From NCBI RefSeq assembly GCF_007859915.1, contig NZ_SJPM01000005.1:124001-188000 (forward strand): a stretch of DNA of 64,000 nucleotides, read 5' to 3'. Source of the DNA: Neorhodopirellula pilleata. GTDB taxonomy: Bacteria; Planctomycetota; Planctomycetia; Pirellulales; Pirellulaceae. The notes under the pieces are model-generated. The model made no database searches. It was given only the letters and a program-made list of their open reading frames with translations, and had not been told where the DNA came from. This document shows positions 37,301-40,942 of this stretch, in pieces (position 1 is the stretch's first letter; the number at the start of each line of letters is the position of its first letter). A program made the position numbers and the translations under genes.

Positions 37301-40300
37301 CCGTGGGGACAATCTCGAAAGCGATAGCAATCAGGTCATCGTTGAAGCGAACTCGCATGACTTCGGAATGTTTGCCCATGGAGACGGCAGTTTTCGAGAC
37401 GCGGGCTTCGACGCCGATCCGGTGGGCTGGGAAGACCACTGGCACCACGTCACGGCAGTCGGAGCAGGTGGCACAACCGACTTCTACATTGATGGCGTTT
37501 ATGCGGGCACCTCGGATCGCCAGGGATCTGGAAACTTCTTCACAGTCGGAAACGTCCTGAGCGGAGGTCAGCAATTCGCCGGCGAATTGGACGAAGTCTA
37601 CATCTACGACCGAGCCTTGAATCCCGATGAAATCCAGTCACTTTATGCCTTCACCAGTAAGACATCGGACCTGCAATTTGTGCCGAAAACGGCAGGAACT
37701 TACACGTCTGTGTTAACGGTCACGGATACCTTCCACGAAGATTTGCGAGGCTGGACGGGCGTCGGCAACACTTCGGGAAGCAACAACTACGTCGCCATCG
37801 ATTCACGAAGTGTGGGCGGAAGATTCCAGTCGCGTGCAACAGCCTCTTATCTCGCGGACACCGATTTAGGTCAAACGCTCGATGTCGCCACCGATGCTTT
37901 TTCAGCCTCAGGGATGTTGACGTTCGACAATCCCGAGAACGCCAATACCAACTTTCGTTTCGGGTTCTTTAATACAAGTAACTTTGACGGGAACAACGAA
38001 ACGTATGGAATCGCGTGGGGCAACCAGAGTGGTAACCGCTTCCGCGTCGGGAATACGAACGGATCTGCAATTACCTCAATCAACGCCGGAACCTATCCAT
38101 GGTCGATTGACTACAACCCGAACGTCAATGGCGGAACGCTGACGGTTACGGTTGGCTCAGTAACTGAGGTGGCAACCGGGCTCGCCGGCCACGGACGCGT
38201 TTTTGATGCCTTTGGTTTTGTCCAAACCACTGGCGATGACGCGTCAAAGACCTTTGAAACCGTTTTGTATGATTTGCAGTACACCGGCGGAAGTTCCTTC
38301 ACCCAACTAAGTCATACCAAAACGATCACCATTCCAGTACGTGAGGCGGGTGACGTTGGGCCGCCACCGCCGGGTGATTTTGGCGATGCGCCCTCGCCTT
38401 ATCCCACCCTGCGAAGTCAGCAAGGTGCCTGGCATCGCACCGGGACGCCTTTGTTCCTGGGAACGCAAATCGATTCGGATACCGATGGGGTGCCTAGCAC
38501 TCATGCTGACGGCGACGATCTTAATGGCATCAACGACGAAGACGGGGTCGAGTTCACGTCATTCTTGATCGTCGATCCGACCGCACCGACGACTGGAACC
38601 TATACGGTGATCGCATCCCAACCCGGAAACCTGGATGCCTGGATCGACTTCAACATCGACGGTGATTGGGATGATCCCCGCGAACAGATTGCGGTTAGCA
38701 TTCCGTTAGCGGCAGGATTGAACGAATTGACGTTCACGATTCCCGTCAATGGGAATGTCGGATCGACGTTCGCACGGTTCCGTCTGAGCACGGTGGGCGG
38801 ATTGACACCGTTGGGCAGGGCCGAAGATGGGGAAGTCGAGGACTATCAGCTCGTCCTGCGGCCGCGAGGCGACTTCGGCGATGCGCCCGCACCGTATCCG
38901 ACGTTACGAGCCGACGCGGGTGCTTGGCACAAAGTCGGCGGTCCGCTGTATCTAGGAACATCGGTGGATTGGGAACCCGACGGGATCCCCAGCGAGTTGG
39001 CTGACGGCGATGACAACTCACAACTCAACGACGCTGACGGGATCATCTTCGCCACACCGATGATCGCCGACACGCAGTCACCGACGATCGCTTCGGTGTT
39101 TGCGTTTGCTTCCCAGGCGGGGCGGATCGATGCGTGGATCGACTTCAATCAAGACGGCGATTGGGACGACGTCGGAGAGCAGATCACCAGCAGTCTGTTG
39201 GTTTCGGCGGGCAGGAATGTGATCCCGTTCGTGGTTCCCGCCGGTGCCGACGTCGGCGAAACATTCGCGCGTTTCCGAATCAGCACGACCGGCGGACTCA
39301 CGCCACGCGATCTGGCCGAGGACGGCGAAGTCGAAGATTATCGCGTTTCCATTGCATCGGGCCCGACCGAACTCCGAGTCCAGTTGCCTAATGAACTCAA
39401 CCTGAGCGTGGAAGGAACGCCGACCCACGCGAGTCTGTTGATTGGTGAGGACGTCATCTTCTCGGCTCCGAAATCGGCATTGACCTCGATTACGCTGTTG
39501 AACGACGCGGGAGAATCAGTCTTCCACTCCACCACCGCCGACTTGCCCGGCAATCTCGTTACCGACGCAGCGGGCGGCGTCCGATGGGGCATCACTGGGA
39601 GCGACAATCGTATCGATCTGACGACGATTGATGACGCTGATCTTCAAGGCATCGAAACGATCGACCTCCGCGGCACAGGCGACAATCGTTTGGTTGTCAA
39701 CGCCGCAGAGATTATCAACTTGTCAAAGAACAACACGTTGCGTGTCATCTCGGAAATCGGCGACACGATCGACGCCGGAATCGGCTGGGGCTTTGAACTA
39801 ACGATGGTTCAGGGCGACACGTTCGTGCATCGCTTTGTTCAGGAAGATATCACGATTGAAATCGAAACCATCGCCGGCTGGACGAATCCGCTCAATGCGA
39901 TGGATGTCAACGGGGATGGCTTCTTGAGCGCGCTCGATGCATTGATCGCCATCAATGAGCTGAATGAGCAACTCATCATTGATGCCGATAGCACGTTGCC
40001 ACGACCTGATCAGATTATTGAATCTTTCTTCAAGTTCTATGATACTTCTGGTGACGGGAATCTAACGGCGTTGGACGTGTTGCTGGTGATCAACGAGCTC
40101 AACCGCGTCGCCCCGTTTGGTCAAGAACCGGCTTCGCCGCAGCCTGAGCCGATGGTAGGAACCGCAATCGACGCGATCTCCGATTCGGCGTTCCTCGCAG
40201 TGCCTCAAGCGTCCCCCGTTTTAGTCGCCTCGACGGATCTTGTGAGCATCGCAAGCACAACAGGTGTTGGCGCTATACATTCACTAAGCCCAGAAGCGGC

Positions 40301-40529
40301 GTCTGAAAGTCGTGGCCGATTGCAGGATGCATCACTTTCCGATTCCCTGATGCTGAGCGAGGCGGACCTGTGGTTGGAGTCCGAATTGGAGCGACCAAGC
40401 TCTCTGTCGCCGAACGAGCCTGACTTGCTTGATTGGGTAGAAGTGCCAGAGTCTGAGTCGACAGAGTCACGAGTATCTTCGATCGATGCAGCGCTGGCGG
40501 ATTGGTTTCTCAATCGAGATCGTTCATAG
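10338..40529 (+). CDS. Giant surface protein 1 (10,063 aa): LEPRxLL signal, LCAT-like lipase, RTX, LamG, PKD, GEVED, dockerin
   Basis: Start is GTG 10338, with an in-frame stop eight codons upstream; ATG 10386 is an alternative. Basic N-terminus then LEPRLLLAA (48-56), the planctomycete extracellular sorting motif. An LCAT-like alpha/beta hydrolase follows: VFVPGFGGTF, TWDWR (127-131), nucleophile Ser187 in SHSTGG, Asp401 in GGDGTV and His440 in VLHTD. Then about 3,000 residues of beta-rich repeats, some flagellin-hook-like, with an EF-hand loop (DLDGDGKLYLDE). RTX arrays span about 3425-4597. Later parts in order: conserved block (4594-4858), inserted lectin-like segment, LamG (~5400-5633), FG-GAP and propeller-like repeats (~5780-6950), LamG, malectin-like (~7410-7590), LRR (~7595-7730), three LamG (~7818-8535), discoidin-like, two PKD, LamG (~8905-9108), two GEVED (~9345-9675), dockerin-like loops (9850-9925), tail. 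Secretion, adhesion and lipid hydrolysis or acyl transfer are inferred. The mass is about 1 MDa. Confidence 0.93.
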   Translation: MSGKPPIQLGPTIAQPMKIFRRRPRRSLTTSVIRSNARRDLSRQLQSLEPRLLLAAEIGLEPIVFVPGFGGTFAADESPSGVENWLTHRGLPPDQLQLEPIGNVYYDIVETLKNVGYVENQTLFVVTWDWRLPVGPADSTINGTLDTVTVAGITDNVYETGLDYLGKTLAQAAAANPGKKVDVLSHSTGGLVTRSYIQSPAYGQGGLPLIDDLLMVGVPNEGTVETWNLLNDDFSGKPASRILGQIVGLGYDLLQNGTTIQGPDSTLITDDISDPDIDRKEFSRRYVGAAKQLSATYPAFDFDGDGSFETISTSDPIANDLLLDLNALPDQNSYIDKTTTTTIVFATDADTVDQVIQQTGPIDSFFGFRTDEVLPFGDYIGHRPETGQTWFEETESGRGGDGTVATISSLDPFLGDSRIGSKLNLVEIRKQDAGGKPVLHTDLLVNEFAQTQVLTTLGVTGFTSENISRDRVRSSAGSAAKAVSLGIVQSGDAFSEATSRLSSLVTNSLATGLIQVEQAIDLENVVLELLTGDSDQLFAGLSDTLVDIELGAPLQDQILSILASLDAGATRISQSGVLNQKIPGVDRSLNELLRDGDDNQTSWTDLLMLEQAAGNYFASFDASSERFDPDTVESEPTASGLRDAIDEQLQKVGLTAEDGTSLINVRGGFDLATNKLRFDLVVDANLPKRFDLSFDSLGQQWTSLEIDFNAAAKAEVATRVDLALSFGVQMDSTIGVAPFFNLDRFDIAASIDGKDSTIGFELGPIEGEMTAEQLLVGAGVSIAIPAGAASLSDRIRISPAVSPLDLDFAFTGSLFGTGADVALPNIQVHDTDLFDSIPPTFDVDLNQFSFDLSGEAFVNALLDLADWFDEAAFEGELGSSKIPLINKSLSELLSSTPEPREFAGPEVLDITAPIVDEEFQRFTATLDTKGLGATSLGIRSGSPAKFLTTTGDRFGGTVERVEGDQVTIQYAAGRTDIPNLSSPSLTFQVGGSMGDHLRAALVNFNDPTTAVPSIGRLLNELAVPLGIDFGSVTFDNKTLTLTPQFSPSPLAYETKLDFGDKIAGLGFEASGNFLVVAEPTIRLPLKIKLGPGIEDDQRIVLVDDADPEISIKLTAQLDDPQARASLGFLSVVMSEDATQSSNDGIRLETTLAIDIDHPNDAPDVNAELTISDILDDLPGSIDPGFSGLLDIDGIVIRPEFAGVTIPGQIDIFTTSIGTARGEARFTNFTQLGNLFANNIQAQVSNDFASFDSLTPDAVVTMFLQLGNSLQQIVGELDVPEGIPFVSDAISEVVRFVDTTGDFARKLYFNASLLGDSDISVTNGVLSGDAMFMVRVEGGTPHFITIAASSTADNTTIDDLYEDINAAFTVAGLGGFLIAERQPQESENANRLAIRTADPTVGTSMAVSTVAVTANGATSIQLPADLTIEFSLNGADRTTFAIPAASTTSNVTAEDMVASINAAIETSDLKGKLLAVLVGSTLRFAAIDNTVESLEVFGASSLGFFDGQAADANVARDELGLSTGQLAEAQFRASTIQDLVSTLNEIIDQQFNGQPFTASLGYQDTPVRRVTFNLAFGSEFTRSIDLNFDQGLDVGFAELGIAGGGTGTFTATAGAELVAGFDLDRPGSGQTISDATLLTSLDGGRGMAVKVGLVGNAVASSGRNSPATDLTLSVDVSLRAGGTPKRVSILVPQAEVEDNTSLNDLAGDLNRRLRSFNYAKFGLPPVSNGLAPLEIQVIDGKLSLVATDRSINGLNIRPGTDTFLGFQVGQLSTTPDLVVSLRDGKRFNVNLDFATTLLQVKQAITSAATAAGAAAPTITYVGDQIKIVDNSPQVDDNRFKVMAFSDDNGLSPAGSVLRILKTIQPTDEVAETPEIEFNAGDTLLGDPLFAGDVLDQFFVSTSGSKVFAEVSIDASNIDLIASLGILDLGIVDGSGNLTISAGVILVDVDNPDTPVDESLDGLLRLSDFFVGSISDKLLPEFTYGGAIDLPIDGSLLAFLPAEFQPGGANELRIGVSLEGTQTQLKPEVNFEVPNLEAALGSFRDFSLEDLARVIQQVVDMLQSQDIAGLNTPIPVVNKTPNDILNVVDSLAAAAERLLAGPDLALLTEQVGSLGELFDRLGATPTQSQTLVDQLNELRAAVNADHLFTIGLNTGSGEKSTVDLDANASAKEVEDALVAALGAGFIGKVTGRRGGPYTITFDTTKGNVQPLSGRSITGLTVQTKTTTEGGGSTAEVQELSFLRTGKLNATLVQLRKTVDALPVDVPGRTELLAKVDEIQDSVVSGNNLGKIIGDAIKSELGLSDDAFTLQLDFVDADANTPGFQAAAIVKLNIDKSVTETVGFDFNLPDFGPITVSSGGDIDFTVGGELNLDFGFRFDTFTPYLLDTTSLVLTAGIDSSVSVEAGIGGIKGGLTGNLKLHKSVTENLGTGPRTYTLSQTPIDALVVVFDGTKVLKEGVDFTLNGRSLDVTQTTSSSSPVQVQYATTTDAATISVSVDPGLAPNDQNTIGGIPFTQLFSSSLANSFDLQADGVVIASLDANLPILGTVDNAITAALSLDHPGSPQFNFDGITDFFENPPAGFGLGQISLDDIISGTRTVLDTVESGLKSDLLEKLPLIGDGVDLSQSFIGDIRSLVDEMEALINSGQGAINAVVDSLKQVIFNELGPSGAGILVLNPLFSDDPNVANDAERADFRDVEIIVGRSIHHPDGTITADPTPIAQIPVSELEVLINLHLVGSDSIDVDFDLGLDAFVFEIETSGGVQLDWDYDFNLGIGVSLKDGFFFQLDENVVYDNGTLSSDPNIDIGLPTDAGGKPEINLNAEVSLKPGTSLTGELFFLNLTAQSNPLEVVDLNGDGRISKGTGFSGSIFIDIDNPDGDLKNRLTFRELVGTPVKELFNAGISTEAFVDLNLKADTDLAGLPELTADLTLDWAIGLTVRDGLVGGGLPDVAIRDVTLDIGSMFETTLVPLIQKFNENVGSLKPLINFLASPVPGLNDLSELVSGPKITFLTLGILGTGVNENSIKAAKIANQVVGMLNEIFELADSIEALRADANGIKINFGTFHVSGGGKDLTDPDTDLSVDPGMLDTTLAPGTDGGLSPDVLDQTANSSEAGASKTKSALSRLTGAADSAGKGGFGIKIPLLSDPSNIFKLFTGEKADIIQWEIPTLELNVPFKMELGPIPFEPSPLYVTFGAALDAYIDLSVGFDTRGIAKTGNFIDGLYFGDLADVTSGDDIDEFRLGLEATVGAAIKKGPFSAGIEGGLRADIGLNWNDLDGDGKLYLDEIADLFELRPEGGGGFPGVCVFDAHGEFTAFLRAYLKIPLKTFNIDIADIELFSFNHHCAAPGVAELGTADSDIAEGSLLLFAGEHVDNRGSLYGDDVNEEFSVRQFVDADNQDVVEVTFHFTNRDGDPDSVVRLYTGVTEIYFSGGDGDDKITLDPSVTVPAILIGGAGNDVLIGGSGDDIINAGTGNDRMEGGNGNDRYVFADDWGQDIVVEAEGGPDLNDIFDFSSVTQSLNVAYGSIAVTSGSNRVDGGKNEAGQTVRTEGIEHFIAGSGSDTLTVGQIIGSAASNRWNLTGIGQGQINELFRFSGFENLVGGAQDDLFSIDEADGVTGTIDGNGGTDTLDYSTFGTSRVVTVNRQTNTAPNLGSFAGIDRILGGRSSDDVLIGRNVVATWEITGADAGMITDVGSASPVTFQDFENIIGGDANDLIDLSPVNVDLSVDVTGINIGTISAATKLIDFAAIESVTTGSGNDTFVMTSGSALTGTTDGGSGDRDHLDYSAFTNGLTVNLMTGVNQVGLVAGIEDVTGSFASDNITGNNSDNRLIGGGGADTLDGKNGDNVLVGNSATIEAINGVIVSLRDDDEFSSDNVITAGDGNNLVLGGSGDDRITVGSGNNFIGGDLVLMTLSGGQVVTMQSLQGNDAGNDTIKMGGGNNVVVAGIGDDEVTVTNLTLTGRNIILGDRGMIQFVNGLPTRGESFVSARSGEDTITTGGGADVVIAGGGGDAIHAGNGNNFVLGDDGAISFLAGVATSATLNLTGFDGNDHVTTGDGRDILFTGNGDNTVFAGAGNDDVLGGSGIDILHGEAGDDFLVGMLGDDELDGGVGNDVMFGGLPVGLRSNYRFGTSDFTLPPMFAEIEAAFPADYLPAFLITPAIVDGLSIDGTAGDGRDILRGGDDNDVMFGGADSDQLFGGAGFDYLDAGAGNDLVVEGGDNDDVIRGGFGDDVLRGGAGIDYLYGDAGDDKLFGEAGTGARQAGQRLFGGDGRDELFAFAPTGNLATETQLVGDQLFGGSGGDFLFGNIRKEVLSGDGGNDFIIGDGRIGLDYLEHTNADISGADDLILGGSGEDQLFGGGGNDEIWGGAGTDYIDGQAGSNEMFGGGGIDLFVLWTGVGSNINSNTIDGHLGNDPREPENNRTEDDNATDILVIDGTSGQDTILIGQRNGQAAALYNGNVIPINMISPSGDLLIEQFRTAGLAGNDTIGFYTDEAIHSGTLSGVDVPTGFLPLDLAALGKRSTDFVGVFDGNSGNDLLIGGAGRDRLDGGGGSDDLFGFGGDDRLWGDSGNGFGFDHDRLFAGQGNDDLIGGQGTNDLYAWSFDPTLGGSPFGVFVDDDGNSVADNPDGSLVQETTGLNRMLGGMRADRLFGGTTVDFMYGNGGDDELIRADGTLFENSDGGVAGDEWKEYARESDQVWYIGGTNAADQINVDFVTEPGLLADHHLITRLTNNNGNFSFAAQVRLDFGAIDGEGNPVWNASDLQFTLDQLLSETDPVARGETLSEVAADATAEASESELIASLLPPEGDFLVILIDALGGNDTISVGPTVQKTVWIDAGDGDDLVTVQSGNAILVDRAESSPGTSGLKSRNDAPAQAFPLTSRDKEGVLVDSLERAVTGGVTFSGLTIDNPNDVDYFAFRPNDAVQMVANFRNDFQSVTPKAGWQYLWNAPAGWTVGGSSGTSGSNRIGNPANYSPMAWAGSTYTPDGDNNSQTNLPAAFARVTSLGGNPGGGSSQYGSGADRYTIYAYTVAEAGHYSITDSFVNRTAGRRALDVVVHVNGNAPLIDEFQTTNNMSFDTDLGFLHAGDTVYVAVGPRGSDSQDAFTLDFSIEQTGLIQLASGSPIDRLGLAIFEQGADVTEPLNRLNANTFATTGQTSSITLAGLDPGKTYILEVTSPNVVPTIYDLRLNYAGTNDPTALAQFNEVNMSLRKDTVRRDVILGGEGNDILQGGAGEDFILGGLGNDVLTGGRDRGASDLLFGGPGDDTFQIIPDALPLLGNQPDTQFDPATQTFIATFSDQFIGDDGDDRVLFLGGDTDRRGLPVPDYASIRYNTGLHRYEFTSLVWDIGQQQFVTTTDAAGRTVYEQQYLFYQTRDIERTQFDTRAGDDIVHADPEFRFLPLALAHRYSFSETAGTELIDSVGGANARIVDLSGSGTTGGGGGHSQVDGSVRLFGGARSTSDYIELPDTILDGLTDATFEIWATRESIRNWSRILDFGAATNEYLIATWSAATNGNANQTEWLDGERKSTGTSYVVENGKEVHLAISIDEGGGAAGDTRVVVYQDGIQVGTFDTANKLSQLTPINNWLGRSKFSNDETADASYNEFRIYAAALSADQLLASHQLGPDAALSPVLTGQADLFEEWGIDLGDFEQGASEAALTIDLGSGNDFAFGTVLDDTIIGGPGNDYIVGQLGNDNIQGGGGSDTIFGHTPTGDAVKTAYPAVTSLPAGFVQGQFAAELYSYSLATPTLPTEVPRGGIDLNSDITQPINDQAFGVLSEQPGPLSAITNIGDFNADGHDDFILTGAVASYIIFGPYSVSDLELTTHAANIVVQHAALGVPANSFGDIDGDGIVDLVFHKRVDRTTQVTIVLGGEFATDATPWPRNWDIGFATGTLNSDNSKTIVFNEAQLNPFDVKIEVLNQDGDDRADLLISSPSSEGTFGASQNDFFFGPSTYGTNAVIAGGEVFLYSRDPNHVTEMFWINGNGRAQLIAGLPPQIPSLGRPVSLNGVLHFMALDKASFADPAAKSEIYKVTVNSATQTATATKVTNIGGAGRTLINSIAAIPRPNSNIEDLYFDHAQSCNNLTNVCTGTRAVYKLDGTNAAVTRQSAANRRAVLSSTANTESSLFMYTSLDSSNLSQRAWLHLVDNQGAERVVDLEQHFGKMIDRTSTPGSVFVNLFTSAYPFAAASADGILLSYDGNTNIGSELFFISNLQPLASNGQPQTPAITPVDLLAGPVGSAPRGLVAVDNVFYFTATGGPEGESLWRYSPQTGASKILDQAGNPILGASSLRSANGTLLFVRDNAVWRYDGARVTLVRGSEQKVSTAPLFIQGDSQTAFIRDGLQFFPLREDRFAYVISGNDIANGLSTRQDGTVRTSQTVMELHANALGLPGDTELAWQVIGDIDGDDNEEIAVSHGTGIVIIPGGLQEVEPANLIEFNQAPEGRDANKAFRLGDINSDGYDDFAIRAGDAIEVVRGAAELSAISNVVHLDFSSVFNADTIRNHSFGATDVTDSAIDNSPSSARLITNSFAKFSNSVTGNGLPDDGFFLANDHHPNIQLGYRNDSDGLNSVLLQGQENAFTFAVPTIGANVLHLFGTSADGGSGMNVTLNYADGSVVRQTTVSDWFSNLNVGVNGDAVRYPLIDGMDRFSGNLYSNTNDPAVFGHRFDVDPSRQLQSVTVTKTGSTGSKLVILGATIETPVLTTAIRGFAETSRITVTAGDFNANGRSEVVVADASSQSVYVYSGFDSLQSKDVSDGVRVRLHDVPVTPTLGFEEEIVALVDAMIPQTLTVTTTGKTISQTVVGGTVGFGVKLQGVAVSQTAVGTTNEFIPHTIDREVFIEITAVASDTAATIVGKLQAAIEATPLASYVTVSTAENQIRFTATLSTAIDPDIIGGTELRLAVGELTANGPLTVSALPNLDLNGDRVADLSIGVSAVPAVAAARTDFQGRTYLIYGSRQRRLLPTRFDVLENFSVAGSGSFVVDRGTGRAEIFDDGGDPFEILAKERWFQFTTLGDGKGGNTIRLDKGVQADLIDADGEVMLVGQRVFDLRTLEAGTYYLRVTRADAATPALDFDAANAQDDNTNIWESVTSPGNITFGNGVTLTTGLNNPQGINNAYSFDGTDGGTALSFGRDLVPDSRGQSAAWEIVFRPSDLTGNEVLFETGGFGIGTSINIAEASGGYQVQFVTQTQGDNRFELRSDVLTELSDFTHVLTVWNKAENQLQMFVNGIPIGDPVDSTGLTLWDSGDGAGIGRINGNHGAGFLLTDYGNFRGEIAAVRFYDSIDEALLSPFRVEFAAPIRGQTHETSTHPDRDRLDGGDGDDVIFGNHDLDTIFGGSGADTITAEPTEVRDRDVADPALGEVAVSEALAGNTVMAIDPVVTVPDHRLNASLHTALGNPVTHLSPYVPGTVISTFTGGDPGEGIDLQGKFVHAVNVLGPAVGAIGDANFTTDTVPGVQVTAQNTILDWVTGLNYGNSTNDDRLEVAMRSIRWSFFANTVRVSLADLVPGKHYKLQLLLAEASTGNRLFDVLVEGQVVAAAVHVAGLQGGVSVRNRGVVLTHSFVATDTTLDVELVGTGSGDRNPILNAFTLEDVSPVTHDVIRTSELGSLTTLIAANEAITDLSGIEHLVNLQSLDLSQASPANLLGSNDLATLIPRRLTSGAFAGEIAGMRSLESLNLTGQAGITDISSLANLTSLRELRLDGTGVDPLAPSTLETLAALPNLEFLTLPGAVMPAGTNLVVDEGDTVSIPIASGAWSVTGAVTASGSAGPIAFAATDDGIVIASASGQSFPIVIRNLAPTITQLPDFSRSIRELQDFEIGGPRSVLFDGRDGSDFNRIVVPFDPALNPAEFTFEAWIKITGDEGQLRTLVSTELVGSGGFFLSVDGTDELFFVTRDESFGSGLRGPIPVIDQWTHVAVTFEATGAADAAGVFPGTMRMFVDGTLAAERTTGRYRPQSTSTRDFVIGRGAGGGGDFHGNIDKIRLWDTALDAAEIQSRLGSDVTGGESNLVAAWSLDEGTGNVATDRTGRFPGQVLGGATYSQATPQIGINEGQTISLRGPQSLVFDGVNARVDVPFSPTLNPPSFTFEAWAKVTGKVGEWRTLVMSRGSEVGFNIYAGTNNRWQFWTGIDGLPGAPTWDVATGPAIVLNEWTHVAGTFEATSGPDVNGTLTGIKRFYINGELVAEKTNARYLPMTTTRPFTVGRGNGGGLGFIGNIDDVRFWDAALSQSDIQRRMNASVLGTEDNLVAAWNFSEGTGNVAADQTGTFPGQVNGGASWSADTPPINRTQQQTFLVDGVSIGDLIVRDPGLDLNTESLQVSITAPDGAVTDLLSRALTFDNDRLRLDAGVLDGASNVTTAFWLRTSKTGQQVLVSGGNSAELDEYRIELLNNTTLRLVIQGQTVSWAIPTVADNVYRHIAVVRNLETRQAELFLDGVSQGTKALAAEQRSLKIGQGQLVVGQTHNSVVGDRSLVGSLDELNIWNRALTATEIAAVRTSTFDSKSPDLLGYWPFNEGTGTVARDHSRYGRDATFGIDPLAANYARFVRVTNLGTATRRMDIGEVEVFAPGATPGNLLFNETIDLAFIPNGASVFAKGAISGFSQPHGATDDPFLIDAGETSGANTWSSNGVGNFVIIDLGASHEIGSIRIHQRNDSCCQDRLRDVAITLLADDGNGRPGETVFAQILPGQVPTNLFSTATTPAEGGTVAGFEPVWTNLTPAALDQSFTFVDDGTYTLTVTANDGDGGIDKTMTSITVVNLVPTIGDLNATESGPYRVGRKISLDARDATDPGTNDSFTYLWEVNSNNGQSISASDEMEFDFTPQFAGIYTVNLTVTDSDGGQATRSQVFHVDPVAVITLSDPNPAVGSAVKLSSSDSSLLAPSGGLRGTNQSVTREYQWSILEVPHLVPAGAIAMYSFDSTIDFALDSSGNNNHLGTVTGVTHAPDGIVGGAALFAGQSSLLQIGTTGIEAGSEWTAAAWFKDYVVSSSWNTLFRGDNLESDSNQVIVEANSHDFGMFAHGDGSFRDAGFDADPVGWEDHWHHVTAVGAGGTTDFYIDGVYAGTSDRQGSGNFFTVGNVLSGGQQFAGELDEVYIYDRALNPDEIQSLYAFTSKTSDLQFVPKTAGTYTSVLTVTDTFHEDLRGWTGVGNTSGSNNYVAIDSRSVGGRFQSRATASYLADTDLGQTLDVATDAFSASGMLTFDNPENANTNFRFGFFNTSNFDGNNETYGIAWGNQSGNRFRVGNTNGSAITSINAGTYPWSIDYNPNVNGGTLTVTVGSVTEVATGLAGHGRVFDAFGFVQTTGDDASKTFETVLYDLQYTGGSSFTQLSHTKTITIPVREAGDVGPPPPGDFGDAPSPYPTLRSQQGAWHRTGTPLFLGTQIDSDTDGVPSTHADGDDLNGINDEDGVEFTSFLIVDPTAPTTGTYTVIASQPGNLDAWIDFNIDGDWDDPREQIAVSIPLAAGLNELTFTIPVNGNVGSTFARFRLSTVGGLTPLGRAEDGEVEDYQLVLRPRGDFGDAPAPYPTLRADAGAWHKVGGPLYLGTSVDWEPDGIPSELADGDDNSQLNDADGIIFATPMIADTQSPTIASVFAFASQAGRIDAWIDFNQDGDWDDVGEQITSSLLVSAGRNVIPFVVPAGADVGETFARFRISTTGGLTPRDLAEDGEVEDYRVSIASGPTELRVQLPNELNLSVEGTPTHASLLIGEDVIFSAPKSALTSITLLNDAGESVFHSTTADLPGNLVTDAAGGVRWGITGSDNRIDLTTIDDADLQGIETIDLRGTGDNRLVVNAAEIINLSKNNTLRVISEIGDTIDAGIGWGFELTMVQGDTFVHRFVQEDITIEIETIAGWTNPLNAMDVNGDGFLSALDALIAINELNEQLIIDADSTLPRPDQIIESFFKFYDTSGDGNLTALDVLLVINELNRVAPFGQEPASPQPEPMVGTAIDAISDSAFLAVPQASPVLVASTDLVSIASTTGVGAIHSLSPEAASESRGRLQDASLSDSLMLSEADLWLESELERPSSLSPNEPDLLDWVEVPESESTESRVSSIDAALADWFLNRDRS
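20610..24125 (+). repeat. RTX (hemolysin-type) calcium-binding repeat region of giant protein 1
   Basis: Blocks of the nonapeptide GGxGxDxUx recur, for example GGAGNDVLIGGSGDDIINAG near 20680-20740, a dense run at 22500-22680, another at 22839-23160 and a last one at 23914-24125. Between blocks lie longer beta-rich units (such as 21000-22400) that repeat a pattern of loss and regain of the motif. RTX repeats fold into a parallel beta-roll that binds calcium outside the cell. Smaller RTX clusters occur later at about 25978-26100, 27307-27450 and 32263-32360. Confidence 0.93.
38370..39360 (+). repeat. Two tandem GEVED domains in giant protein 1
   Basis: Two units of about 165 residues each start GDFGDAP-x-PYPTLR and end in AEDGEVEDY (near 38820-38850 and 39315-39345). 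In between both have AWH, FLGT or YLGT, ADGDD, a DAWIDFN-x-DGDWDD stretch and TFARFR. GEVED domains are extracellular beta-sandwiches found near the C-terminus of large bacterial surface proteins. The two copies are similar enough to be a recent internal duplication. Confidence 0.88.
39885..40110 (+). other. Dockerin-like pair of calcium-binding loops in giant protein 1
   Basis: Residues 9850-9925 contain MDVNGDGFLSALDALIAINE and, about 35 residues later, DTSGDGNLTALDVLLVINE. Two DxNGDG-type loops each followed by an LDALxxINEL helix are the dockerin type I pattern. Dockerins bind cohesins; no cohesin gene is visible here. About 138 residues follow the dockerin, so it is not the extreme C-terminus. 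Confidence 0.8.
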
Positions 40530-40942
40530 ATTTTTTTCCTCCGCTTTCCCGCAGGATGCAAAAAAACAATTGCTCGATTCAAAAGTGCGATCTGGTTTTG
40601 CGTTAGAATTGTGTCGCTTCTCGCTGATCGCCACCAGCTTAAACGCTCGTTCCCAGGATCTGCGACGTATTGATTGAGTGCACGTTTGGGCACTTTCGTT
40701 TAACGGCAAGCCGCAGGCGACTGCGTTTTCAAACACTGTCGCCTGCGGCTTGCCGTTAAACGATTCAATCAACAGACCGTCCAGCCTGGGAACCAGCAGT
40801 GCATTTGGTGGCGTTTACCGGCAAGCCTCGAATTCTTGGTGTTTTCGCGTAACGCCCTTCGGCATTTAGGTACTGACGGACAGTAAGAACCGACAGATCG
40901 ACTTTTTTCACCGCAATTCGTTGGTAATGACCTCGGCTCACC
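40530..40942. other. Intergenic region with a REP-like palindrome
   Basis: The 413 bp between giant gene 1 and kinase C hold no gene. They contain a perfect 24-bp inverted repeat (listed separately) and one degenerate half copy at 40812-40827 (CGTTTACCGGCAAGCC). A run of seven T follows the giant-gene stop but lacks a strong stem before it. The promoter of kinase C should lie near the right end, where no clear consensus was seen. Confidence 0.6.
40697..40762. repeat. Perfect 24-bp inverted repeat, REP-like element
   Basis: Left arm 40697-40720 begins CGTTTAACGGCAAGCC and ends AGGCGA; right arm 40739-40762 is its exact reverse complement. The loop is 18 nt. A T/A pair extends the stem by one. 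A related half site lies 50 bp downstream. There is no T tract after the stem, so it is more likely a dispersed palindromic repeat than a terminator, although it could still slow transcription leaving the giant gene or protect its mRNA end. Confidence 0.85.

Noticed and set aside
40499..40543. T-run after the giant 1 stop as an intrinsic terminator
   Set aside because: Only a 5-bp stem (GATTG/CAATC) lies before it and it is about 14 nt away from the T tract.
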